From assembly GCA_049431945.1 (NCBI GenBank), contig JBMTDJ010000027.1, positions 1-23,657 of the forward strand: a stretch of DNA of 23,657 bases, in the 5' to 3' direction. Made by a program: the position numbers and the translations under genes. The stretch comes from Mxb001 sp049431945. GTDB lineage: Bacteria; Actinomycetota; Actinomycetes; S36-B12. Positions 15,231-22,235 of this stretch are shown one piece after another. The notes under the pieces are model-generated. The model had not been told where the DNA came from. It saw nothing but the letters and a program-made list of their open reading frames with translations, and did not search any database. The stretch's first letter is position 1. Every line of letters begins with the position of its first letter.

Positions 15231-15812
15231 ATGGACTCCTCGGACGGCGCGCGGCTGGATCCGGAGCTGCTCGCGCACGGGGACACAAGGAATGTGATCG
15301 ACCGGTATCGCAACTGGACGATGGAGGCGATCGTGGCGGACCTCGACGAGCGCCGGCATCCGTTCCACGTGGCGATCGAGAACTTCGAGCACGATATGAA
15401 TATCGGCTCGGTGGTCCGATCAGCGAACGCCTTCCTAGCGGCCGAGGTCCACATCGTGGGGAATCGTCGGTGGAATCGTCGTGGCGCGATGGTGACTGAG
15501 CGCTACCAGCACGTGCGCCATCACGAGTCGATAGGCGGTCTGGTCGCGTGGGCGTCCGATGCGGGAATCCCGATCATCGGCATCGACAACGTGGAGGGCT
15601 CGGTGCCGATCGAGACGTACGACATCCCGCGCGAGTGCCTGATGATCTTCGGACAGGAAGGCCCAGGACTCTCACAGGAAGCGCAGCAGGCATGCACCGA
15701 CCTGCTCGCGATCACGCAGTTCGGCTCGACTCGGAGCATCAATGCCGGCGCTGCGGCAGCGGTGGCGATGCACTCATGGATCCGTCAGCACGTCTTCGAT
15801 CAGCGTCCCTAG
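15231..15812 (+). CDS. SpoU/TrmH-family RNA 2'-O-methyltransferase
   Basis: SPOUT-fold methyltransferase that transfers methyl from SAM to a ribose 2'-OH of tRNA or rRNA. The 193-residue protein shows the three SpoU motifs in order: NIGSVVRSANAF with catalytic Arg R63 (57-68), MIFGQEGPGLS (138-148) and GSTRSINAGAAAAVAMHSW (165-183), which form the knotted SAM site. An N-terminal extension of about 45 residues precedes the fold. The RNA target cannot be predicted. The ATG is probably at the transcript's 5' end (TACGCT 7 nt upstream). Stop codon shared in CTAG (15809-15812) with the convergent aminotransferase. Confidence 0.93.
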   Translation: MDSSDGARLDPELLAHGDTRNVIDRYRNWTMEAIVADLDERRHPFHVAIENFEHDMNIGSVVRSANAFLAAEVHIVGNRRWNRRGAMVTERYQHVRHHESIGGLVAWASDAGIPIIGIDNVEGSVPIETYDIPRECLMIFGQEGPGLSQEAQQACTDLLAITQFGSTRSINAGAAAAVAMHSWIRQHVFDQRP

Positions 15813-17002
15813 CGGCACAACTCGGCCACCGCGGCGACCATCATGTCTATCTCGTCCTCGGTGTTGTAGGCGTGCGGGCTGATTCGCACGAGGCCGAGGG
15901 CGTGATCACGGCCGAAGTCGATCTGCGAGTAGTCCGGTGTCGACAGGCTTGTGTTGATTCCCCGCGCACGAAGCCCCGCCACAATCCCAGCCGCATCATC
16001 GACACGTATGGTGACGATTCCTGACTGCACCGAACCGCGGTCGCGCACGATAACGCCGGGAACGGCGGCGAGGCCGCTGCGTGCACGTGCGGCTAGGGCA
16101 CCGATGCGCTCGGAGATCGCCTCTATGCCGCACCCGAGCGCGTAGTCAATTGCTGCGCCCATGCCGAGCAGGGCGGCATAGGCCTTCTCCCAGGACTCGA
16201 ATCGGGCGGCACCCTGGGCGAGTTCGTAGGTGTCGAGGCCGGTCCAGGTCGCCGCATGCAGATCGGCCGGGAAAGGCTCGAGGTCGTCGATCATGCGCTG
16301 GGAGACGACAAGGAAGCCCGTTGCTCGCGGACCGCGCAGGAACTTCCTCCCGGTGGCCGACAGGACATCGCAGCCGATCCGGCCCATGTCCACGGGCATC
16401 TGCCCCGCCGACTGGCACGCGTCGACGAGGTACCACGCCGGCGACCCATGACGGCGTAGGACGTCACCCACCCCGACGACGTCGTTGACCAAGCCGTTCT
16501 GGCTGGGCGCGTGGTTGATGGAGACGATGCGCACCTGCTCGTCGAGCATGGCGTCCAGCGCGTCGACGTCGACAGCACCATCCTCGCCGTCGGGGATGAC
16601 CTCGACGGAGGCGCCTGTGCGTCGAGCAAGTTGCAGCAGAGGCAGGACATTCGACGCGTACTCGCTCCCGGAGACGAGCATGCGATCGCCGGGTGCGAGC
16701 GGATCGCTGAAGGCAATGGCCTGCAGGCCGCGATCCCAGGCAACGGTCGCCGACTCCACGAGCGCTACGTGTTCCACGGGGGCGTTGACGAGCTGGGCCA
16801 CAGACGCATAGACGCCGGCGACTCGATCGCGTGCCTCGGCGTGTGCCTCGTATCCACCCACCTGCTCCTCGCGGCGCAGGTGAGCCACCATCGTGTCCGT
16901 GACGACCGCGGGGGGCAGCGCGGATCCGGCGTTGTTCAGGTGCGTGACATTGGCGCGGCCCGGGGTGTCCGCTCTCAGGGCGTTGACATCGATCCGAGGC
17001 AC
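15809..17002 (-). CDS. Aminotransferase class V-fold PLP enzyme (cysteine desulfurase/EgtE-like)
   Basis: Fold-type I PLP enzyme of 397 aa. It has HLNNAGSALPP at the N terminus, the cofactor Asp D194 in LVDACQSAGQMPVD and the Schiff-base lysine K220 in SATGRKFLRGP. The overall pattern fits the NifS-like class V branch that includes EgtE and isopenicillin N epimerase-type proteins. No active-site cysteine loop typical of IscS/SufS is visible, so a role in Fe-S assembly is unlikely. EgtE (ergothioneine C-S lyase) is possible but no egt genes are nearby. The start is GTG at 17002, 6 nt after TAGCAT. Confidence 0.88.
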   Translation of the reverse strand: MPRIDVNALRADTPGRANVTHLNNAGSALPPAVVTDTMVAHLRREEQVGGYEAHAEARDRVAGVYASVAQLVNAPVEHVALVESATVAWDRGLQAIAFSDPLAPGDRMLVSGSEYASNVLPLLQLARRTGASVEVIPDGEDGAVDVDALDAMLDEQVRIVSINHAPSQNGLVNDVVGVGDVLRRHGSPAWYLVDACQSAGQMPVDMGRIGCDVLSATGRKFLRGPRATGFLVVSQRMIDDLEPFPADLHAATWTGLDTYELAQGAARFESWEKAYAALLGMGAAIDYALGCGIEAISERIGALAARARSGLAAVPGVIVRDRGSVQSGIVTIRVDDAAGIVAGLRARGINTSLSTPDYSQIDFGRDHALGLVRISPHAYNTEDEIDMMVAAVAELCR

Positions 17003-17008
17003 CCGCAG

Positions 17009-17014
17009 ATGCTA
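17009..17014 (-). promoter_or_regulatory. -10 element of leaderless class V aminotransferase promoter
   Basis: On the minus strand TAGCAT is followed by 6 nt and the GTG at 17002. It faces the MFS promoter across the spacer but does not overlap its -10. Confidence 0.55.
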
Positions 17015-17034
17015 GTGGGACCGTGCCCAGGCCC

Positions 17035-17040
17035 TACGAT
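17035..17040 (+). promoter_or_regulatory. -10 element of leaderless MFS-gene promoter
   Basis: TACGAT is followed by 6 nt and the GTG at 17047. It supports this start over the in-frame GTG at 17023, which would add eight residues (MPRPYDPP) and lie upstream of the predicted transcription start. Confidence 0.55.
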
Positions 17041-17046
17041 CCGCCG

Positions 17047-18285
17047 GTGAGCGTGCGCACCCTGGCGTCGATGTCGGCGTACCGCCGACTCTTCGCTGCT
17101 CGCACGATCTCCAACATCGGCAACGGCATGGCACCGGTGGCCCTTGCCTTTGGCATTCTGCACCTTCCCGGTGGAACGCCGACCGACCTGAGCATCGTTC
17201 TCGCCGCGCAGGCGATCCCGCTGGTGATCTTCCTCCCCATTGGCGGCGTGATCGCCGACCGAGTGGGGCGACCGCTCATGATCGGGCTCTGCGACATGCT
17301 GCTCTTCGCCGTGATCGCGACGATCGGCCTGCTCTTCCTCACCGACAACGCGACGATCCCCATCCTCGTCGGCCTGCAGGTGCTTGCCGGGATCCTCAAT
17401 GGACTGTGGTACCCCGCGTATCCCGGTCTCATCTCCGACGTCGTGCCGGAGGAGCATCTCCAGCCGGCGAACGCCTATCTCTCCGTCGGCTCGAATGGCG
17501 GATTCATCGTCGGTACGGCGATCGGCGGTGTCCTCGTCACGCTCTTCGGCTCCGGCTGGGCGATCGTGCTCGATGCCTTCACCTTCCTCGTTGCGGGCGC
17601 CCTCGTCTACTCCTTCCGGCGGCTGTCTCGGCCGCATGAGTCAGGCGAGTCGCCGTTGCGCGATCTCATCGATGGCTGGAACTCCTTCATCTCCTACCGC
17701 TGGATCGTCGCGGTTGTCATCGCCTTCAGTCTCATCGTCATGGTGATGCGAGGGGCTGAGGAGGTGCTCGGCCCGGTGCTGGCTAACGAGAGGTACGGCG
17801 GCCCCGCGGGCTGGTCGGCCGTCCTCGGTGCACTCGCCGTCGGCCTCCTGGTGGGAGCGCTCATCGCATCGCGTCTGCGCATCGCTCGTCCGATCGCCTT
17901 CGGCATGCTCATGTGCCTCATGCTGCCGGCCTGGCTGCTCACCCTCGCCCTCGCCGCGCCCCTGCCGGTGATCATGGCTGGCGCGTTCGCCTGGGGCCTG
18001 GCGATCGAGTTCTTCCAGGTGCTGTGGTTCACGGCCCTGCAGCGCAACGTGCCCCCGGAGTCCCTCTCGCGGGTGTCGTCGTACGACGCCTTCGGCTCGC
18101 TCATGTTCGGTCCGGTCGGGCTGGCGCTCGCGGGCCCGCTCCTGCTTTTCGTGCCGATCTCCGAGGCCTTCGCCGTCGCCGCGCTCATCGCCGCCGCGGC
18201 CACCCTGGCCTCGCTGCTCGTCCCCTCCGTCTGGCGTCTGCGCGCGAGCGACGGGTTCGACGTACCCGTCGCCGAGCTCACCTGA
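17047..18285 (+). CDS. Major facilitator superfamily exporter (MFS_3/EntS-MefA-like)
   Basis: Inner-membrane transporter, 412 aa from the GTG at 17047, with about 12 hydrophobic segments. It opens SVRTLASMSAYRRLFAARTI, a typical start of the MFS_3 branch (macrolide efflux MefA, enterobactin exporter EntS), and has the loop 2-3 signature GGVIADRVGRPLMI (MFS motif A) and an EHLQPANAY segment seen in that branch. It is therefore probably a proton-driven exporter; the substrate is not predictable. It is divergent from the class V aminotransferase and followed by a hairpin (18289-18308) and the fba promoter. Confidence 0.9.
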   Translation: MSVRTLASMSAYRRLFAARTISNIGNGMAPVALAFGILHLPGGTPTDLSIVLAAQAIPLVIFLPIGGVIADRVGRPLMIGLCDMLLFAVIATIGLLFLTDNATIPILVGLQVLAGILNGLWYPAYPGLISDVVPEEHLQPANAYLSVGSNGGFIVGTAIGGVLVTLFGSGWAIVLDAFTFLVAGALVYSFRRLSRPHESGESPLRDLIDGWNSFISYRWIVAVVIAFSLIVMVMRGAEEVLGPVLANERYGGPAGWSAVLGALAVGLLVGALIASRLRIARPIAFGMLMCLMLPAWLLTLALAAPLPVIMAGAFAWGLAIEFFQVLWFTALQRNVPPESLSRVSSYDAFGSLMFGPVGLALAGPLLLFVPISEAFAVAALIAAAATLASLLVPSVWRLRASDGFDVPVAELT

Positions 18286-18288
18286 CCG

Positions 18289-18308
18289 CCGAGGTCATCT
18301 GACCTCGG
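18289..18308 (+). terminator. Perfect inverted repeat after the MFS gene, probable transcription end
   Basis: CCGAGGTCA and TGACCTCGG form a 9-bp perfect inverted repeat around two bases (an 8-bp stem with a 4-base loop when folded), starting 3 bases after the MFS stop. No U-run follows, so it would be a non-canonical terminator or mRNA-end stabiliser. A dimeric-protein operator is the alternative. Confidence 0.5.
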
Positions 18309-18331
18309 GGTGACCGCCCGGGGTTTCCGGC

Positions 18332-18353
18332 TGAAAACGTTTGCCGATAGGGT
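18332..18353 (+). promoter_or_regulatory. fba promoter with LacI-family-like operator
   Basis: TAGGGT (18348-18353) is a good -10; transcription would start near 18360, giving a 23-nt leader with AGGAG (18373-18377) 5 nt before the ATG. Just upstream, TGAAAACGTTTGCC (18332-18345) matches the LacI/CcpA-type pattern TGNAANCGNTNNCA at 9 of 10 fixed positions and contains the 8-bp palindrome AAACGTTT. It lies in the -35/-10 spacer, where a bound repressor would block initiation. Confidence 0.45.
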
Positions 18354-18382
18354 GAGGCGACCACCTCGGCACAGGAGAACCC

Positions 18383-19270
18383 ATGAATGACGACATGCGC
18401 ACCCAGATGGGCTCGGGCAAGGGCTTCATTGCCGCCCTCGACCAGAGCGGCGGCAGCACCCCGAAGGCGCTCAAGCTCTACGGCATCGACGAGAGCGAGT
18501 ACTCCGGCGACGAGCAGATGTTCGATCTCGTCCACGCCATGCGCAGTCGCATCATCACCAACTCCGCCTTCAACGGTGACAAGGTCCTCGCGGCGATCCT
18601 GTTCGAGATGACGATGGACCGGGACGTCGAGGGCCAGCCCACCCCCTCCTACCTCTGGGACGTCAAGCGCGTCGTGCCGCTGGTCAAGGTGGATCTCGGT
18701 CTCGCTGACGAGGTCGACGGCGCTCAGGTGATGAAGCCCATGCCTCACCTCGACGACCTGTGCAAGCGAGCGGCGAGCAAGGGCGTCTTCGGCACCAAGA
18801 TGCGATCGGTGATCCACTCGGCGAATCCCGCGGGCATCAAGGCGGTCGTCGACCAGCAGTTCGATGTCGCCCTGCAGATCCTTGGTCACGGACTCGTGCC
18901 GATTATCGAGCCCGAGGTCAACATCACCAGCCCCGACAAGGCTCAGAGCGAGGCGCTCCTGCGCGATGCGCTCGTCGCTGGACTCGATCGGATCCCGGAC
19001 GGGCAGCAGGTGATGTTCAAGTTGTCGCTGCCGAGCGAGAACAACTTCTACGCGAACCTCATCGAGCACCCCAAGGTGCTGCGGGTTGTCGCCCTCTCGG
19101 GCGGCTACAGTCGCGACGACGCGTGCGACATGCTCGCTGCCAACAACGGCATGATCGCGAGCTTCTCGCGTGCGCTCTCCGAGGGCCTCACCGCCCAGCA
19201 GAGCGACGCGGAGTTCACCGCCACTCTCCAGGCCGCCATCGACGAGATCTACGCCGCGTCGATCACCTGA
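18383..19270 (+). CDS. fda: Fructose-bisphosphate aldolase class I
   Basis: Schiff-base aldolase that cleaves fructose 1,6-bisphosphate in glycolysis and forms it in gluconeogenesis. The 295-residue protein matches the bacterial class I type (Staphylococcus Fda-like): GFIAALDQSGGSTPKAL near the N terminus, IIEPEVNI with E176/E178, and the probable Schiff-base lysine K213 in MFKLSLPSEN. The class II metal site (HxxTD, GGSG) is absent, which is notable because many actinobacteria carry a class II fba at this chromosomal position. A canonical AGGAG precedes the ATG. DUF3151 follows after 24 bases. Expression may be under a LacI-family regulator (see the promoter entry). Confidence 0.94.
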   Translation: MNDDMRTQMGSGKGFIAALDQSGGSTPKALKLYGIDESEYSGDEQMFDLVHAMRSRIITNSAFNGDKVLAAILFEMTMDRDVEGQPTPSYLWDVKRVVPLVKVDLGLADEVDGAQVMKPMPHLDDLCKRAASKGVFGTKMRSVIHSANPAGIKAVVDQQFDVALQILGHGLVPIIEPEVNITSPDKAQSEALLRDALVAGLDRIPDGQQVMFKLSLPSENNFYANLIEHPKVLRVVALSGGYSRDDACDMLAANNGMIASFSRALSEGLTAQQSDAEFTATLQAAIDEIYAASIT

Positions 19271-19282
19271 GCCGCCGTACGG

Positions 19283-19288
19283 CAGGAT
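19283..19288 (+). promoter_or_regulatory. CAGGAT element before the DUF3151 gene (degenerate -10 or ribosome site)
   Basis: GGCAGGAT ends 6 nt before the GTG at 19295, the same arrangement as before xylB. AGGA at 7 nt spacing would serve as a Shine-Dalgarno; CANNNT at 6 nt would serve as a leaderless -10. As the gene follows fba closely, the ribosome-site reading is the simpler one. Confidence 0.35.
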
Positions 19289-19294
19289 GCAGGC

Positions 19295-19696
19295 GTGAGC
19301 CTGCACGAGAACCTCCTCGGTGGTCCGCCGCCGACCCTCCTCCCCGATGACGTCGAGGCGCGCACGGAGCTCGAGGGCGGAGCCGATGCGTACGACGTCG
19401 CACGTCGACACCCGCAGTCGAGCCTGGCTTGGGCCGTCCTGTCCGATGCGGCATGGAATGAAGGCCGGATCGTGGAGTCGTACGCTTTCGCGCGCGTGGG
19501 CTACCACCGCGGCCTGGACGCGCTGAGGCGCAACGGCTGGAAGGGCCACGGACCTGTGCCGTGGTCGCACGAACCCAACCGCGGCTTCCTGCGCTGCCTC
19601 ATCGCACTGCAGCGCGCAGCGGCCGCCATCGGCGAGGACGACGAGGCCGAGCGCTGCTCGGCGTTCATCGCCGACTGCGACCCGAGTCTGGCCTAG
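19295..19696 (+). CDS. DUF3151 family protein
   Basis: A soluble 133-residue actinobacterial protein of unknown function. Family-like features are the N-terminal ENLLGGPPPTLLPDD, the AYDVARRHPQSSLAWAVLSD segment, the AYAFARVGYHRGLDALRRNGW helix (TPR-like alternation of small and large residues) and GPVPWSHEPNRGFLRC. From memory this family often accompanies fructose-bisphosphate aldolase in actinobacteria, as here (24 bases after fba). The GTG start has AGGA at 7 nt. Co-transcription with fba and the following flavoprotein (10-base gap) is likely. Confidence 0.87.
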   Translation: MSLHENLLGGPPPTLLPDDVEARTELEGGADAYDVARRHPQSSLAWAVLSDAAWNEGRIVESYAFARVGYHRGLDALRRNGWKGHGPVPWSHEPNRGFLRCLIALQRAAAAIGEDDEAERCSAFIADCDPSLA

Positions 19697-19706
19697 GTCG
19701 ACGATC

Positions 19707-20666
19707 ATGGCTGATGTCGCGGTGGTGGGAGGCGGCATCAGCGGCATCGCATGCGCGGCAGCCCTCGCCGACGCCGGCCTCACCGTGGATATCTTCGATC
19801 GCGGACATCGCCTGGGCGGACGTCTCGCCACCCAGACCCTCCGAGATACCGGCACCCCCTGCGACGGTCGGGTCGTCGACGTGGGCGCGGCGTACTTCAC
19901 CGTGGACGACATGGGCTTCGGGCAAGTGGTCGGCGACTGGATCGATCGGGGGATGGTGCGACCCTGGACGGACACCTTCCATCTCGCCGATGGTTCGGCC
20001 GTGCTCGGCACCAAGACTGGACCCATGCGCTACGCCGCGCCGAGAGGACTGCGCAGCCTGGTCGAGGATCTCGCCAGTGAACTCCCGTCGGACCTCGTGG
20101 AGATCAGGCATCCGATCGACGTCACCGAGCTCCACCGAACGCCCGACGGCGTGCGAGTCGCGGATCGCGACTACCGCGCGGTCGCGCTCTGCGGTCCTGA
20201 TCCGCAGATGGCTTCCCTCGCGCAGGCATCGGATGCACCCTTGTGGGAGCCAGTGATCGCACTCACGGCGATCTATGCCGAGCGCACGTGGGACTTCGAT
20301 GGCGCCTTCGTCAATGATGACCCGGTGCTGTCCTTCATCGCCGATGACGGATCACGTCGAGGTGACGAAGCCCCGGTGCTCGTCGCGCACTCCACGCCCG
20401 TCATGGCAGCGGGGCATCTCGCGGAGCCGATCACCGCGGCACCGGCGATGCTGGCGGTGCTGCGCAGTCTCACCGGAAGCGCACCGGAGTGGTTCACCGC
20501 GAAGCGCTGGACCTATGCCCGACCGGCGCATGCCCGGCCCGAGGCCTACTCCTTCGACGGCGTTATCGGACGAGCGGGGGATGGCTGGAACGGGGAGCCG
20601 CGCACCCAGTCCGCCTGGGTGTCCGGCGACGCCCTCGGTCGTGCGATGGGTGAGCGGCTGCGCTGA
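19707..20666 (+). CDS. Renalase-like FAD/NAD(P)-dependent amine oxidase-fold protein
   Basis: Flavoprotein of 319 aa. The FAD-binding Rossmann motif VVGGGISGIACAAAL starts at residue 6, the acidic ribose-binding end of strand 2 is IFDRG, and GGRLAT follows as in the amine oxidase/renalase family. VDVGAAYFTV and the C-terminal WVSGDALGRAMGERL also fit renalase-like oxidases, which oxidise off-pathway dihydronicotinamide isomers. That activity is not demonstrated by the sequence. No signal peptide, so cytoplasmic. It begins 10 bases after DUF3151; TAGGTC lies 7 nt before the ATG, one base from a leaderless -10 and without a strong ribosome site. Confidence 0.88.
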   Translation: MADVAVVGGGISGIACAAALADAGLTVDIFDRGHRLGGRLATQTLRDTGTPCDGRVVDVGAAYFTVDDMGFGQVVGDWIDRGMVRPWTDTFHLADGSAVLGTKTGPMRYAAPRGLRSLVEDLASELPSDLVEIRHPIDVTELHRTPDGVRVADRDYRAVALCGPDPQMASLAQASDAPLWEPVIALTAIYAERTWDFDGAFVNDDPVLSFIADDGSRRGDEAPVLVAHSTPVMAAGHLAEPITAAPAMLAVLRSLTGSAPEWFTAKRWTYARPAHARPEAYSFDGVIGRAGDGWNGEPRTQSAWVSGDALGRAMGERLR

Positions 20667-20687
20667 GGCACCGTTATCGAATTGGCC

Positions 20688-20717
20688 TTGCATTCGGATG
20701 CCCCCGAGCCTCACAAT
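20688..20717 (+). promoter_or_regulatory. Possible promoter before the secreted Cys/Pro-rich protein
   Basis: TTGCAT (20688-20693), an 18-bp spacer and CACAAT (20712-20717) would start transcription near 20724, giving a leader of about 33 nt that contains the strong ribosome site AAGGGGGGA just before the ATG at 20757. Both hexamers are imperfect. Confidence 0.3.
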
Positions 20718-20756
20718 CTGCGCAACGCCGCCTCTGGCCGATCCAAGGGGGGACCC

Positions 20757-22235
20757 ATGCGCAGGTGGACCTGGCTGCCCGTCGCCACAGCATCGATGGC
20801 ACTCCTCCTGAGTTCACTGCCTGCCGCCTCCGCGGCGACGGTGCCGGACGATCTTGAGTTCTCCTACACCATGAACTCGCCCTTGATCGGGACGATTCGC
20901 GACAGCGCCGACACCTCGTGCTACCAGAGTCTGGGAGCGCCGTTCACCCTGGAGATGGTGGCTGGCCCCGCGATGGGGCTCATGGAAGCGATCAACAAGG
21001 CGGGCAACGAGATCCTGTGCACCACAACGATCTCGCGCAACCTTTCCGGCGTGGCCATCAGCGGCACCGCTTCGGCTTCGGCGCAAGGACAGTCGGGCAC
21101 AGGTGCGTTCTCCCTGCTGTGCGAGGTTGGGCAGACGCGTTCGGCGTTCTTCAGCATCGTCGTGGATGAAGTGGGCCTGCCCGGGTACGGACCGAATCCC
21201 TACGGAAGCTCCGGCTCGGGACACGTGTCGTGCACGTGGACCATCTCGGTGGAAGATGCGCAGCGGTCTCAACTGGCCGGGTCCCTTGAGATGTACGGCG
21301 GATTCACCCAGGACTCCGAGCGCGTCACCTGCGAGGAGGCTGGCATCACCGTCCAGGGCAGTGGGGACTCGTTCTGCGTCGCGTACGACATGACGGTGAA
21401 GGCCTTCCTGACCGGGGCCACGGGTGCCTACGCTGGGCGTACGGGCGAGGGCGAGTTGGTCCAGCGCGGCTACGCCGTGGTCACTATTCCCCTCAAGCTC
21501 GAGGTGGACGTGTCGTGCCCGCCCGAGGTGCCCAATTGCGATGACCTCATGGGCGGCGGCCCGACTCAGACACTCGAGGGATGCCAGTACTCCCCGACAC
21601 CACCGGCCAACCCGCAGGGCTGGATGGAACTGCCACCGTTGCCTCCCGGGATGCCGCCGCAGCCTGGCTGGCAGGGACCGGGCTGGTACTACTGCGAGGA
21701 CGTCGCCGCTGGTCTGCCCCCGAGCGACTTCGATCCCAATATCCCGCCGTGCGTGCCTGGCGAGGAGGGTGACGTGCCTCCCGAGGGATTCGACGTGTGC
21801 GTGAACGCTGGCTCGGCGCCAGCGATGGTCCAGGCGCTGCAAAGCCTGATGCGTGCAGGGCGCAGCGAAGGACTGTCCTTGTCCACGACGCGCAAGCCGG
21901 GATCGACACGCCTCGTATCGCCCGCCCAGACATCGGCGAGTTCGATCCGGGACTTCGGATCGACAGCCGGCGCCCAGCCCACCGTGCGCCTCGCCACGGT
22001 GCCTGGGGCCGTATGCGACGTCAGCGCGAAGGCCGGAAAGGCGTCAACCCGGATCGTGGCGAAAGCCCGAGCGGTCAATGGACAGTTGGACACGCGCATG
22101 ACAGCAGCCTCGTTGCGGAGCAAACTCAAGGTCGCTGTGGGGTCACAGGCTGCCATCACCGCGACGTGCTCCGTGAAGGCAGGCAAGAAGATGCGCAAAC
22201 TGCCGCGGGTCACCGTCCGGGTGAAGTTCGTCTGA
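20757..22235 (+). CDS. Secreted Cys- and Pro-rich protein of unknown function
   Basis: Exported protein of 492 aa that I do not recognise. A signal peptide covers 1-26 (MRRWTWLP, a hydrophobic core, cleavage after ASA). The mature part has three zones: a beta-rich, Cys-containing region to about 290; a Pro/Gly/Trp-rich linker (PPLPPGMPPQPGWQGPGWYY) with acidic Pro segments to about 360; and a basic Ser/Thr/Ala-rich C-terminal domain (AKAGKASTRIVAKARAV, ending RKLPRVTVRVKFV). Fourteen cysteines, an even number, suggest disulfides. No membrane anchor or sorting motif follows. The ATG at 20757 has AAGGGGGGA at about 4 nt; an earlier start would precede the signal peptide with 25 polar residues. 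Its stop abuts that of the thioredoxin gene. Confidence 0.85.
   Translation: MRRWTWLPVATASMALLLSSLPAASAATVPDDLEFSYTMNSPLIGTIRDSADTSCYQSLGAPFTLEMVAGPAMGLMEAINKAGNEILCTTTISRNLSGVAISGTASASAQGQSGTGAFSLLCEVGQTRSAFFSIVVDEVGLPGYGPNPYGSSGSGHVSCTWTISVEDAQRSQLAGSLEMYGGFTQDSERVTCEEAGITVQGSGDSFCVAYDMTVKAFLTGATGAYAGRTGEGELVQRGYAVVTIPLKLEVDVSCPPEVPNCDDLMGGGPTQTLEGCQYSPTPPANPQGWMELPPLPPGMPPQPGWQGPGWYYCEDVAAGLPPSDFDPNIPPCVPGEEGDVPPEGFDVCVNAGSAPAMVQALQSLMRAGRSEGLSLSTTRKPGSTRLVSPAQTSASSIRDFGSTAGAQPTVRLATVPGAVCDVSAKAGKASTRIVAKARAVNGQLDTRMTAASLRSKLKVAVGSQAAITATCSVKAGKKMRKLPRVTVRVKFV

Noticed and set aside
15809..17002. Assignment of the class V aminotransferase as EgtE (ergothioneine synthesis)
   Set aside because: Only general class V motifs are visible and no egtA-D genes are in the window; left as a possibility in the entry.
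18278..20026. Long open frame on the minus strand (582 codons) opposite fba, DUF3151 and the renalase-like gene
   Set aside because: It lies opposite three genes with clear family motifs and has no domain of its own; such frames arise from GC-rich codon bias.
20814..21842. Antisense frame of 342 codons opposite the secreted protein
   Set aside because: The plus-strand gene has a signal peptide, ribosome site and paired cysteines; the antisense product is Arg/His-rich low-complexity sequence.
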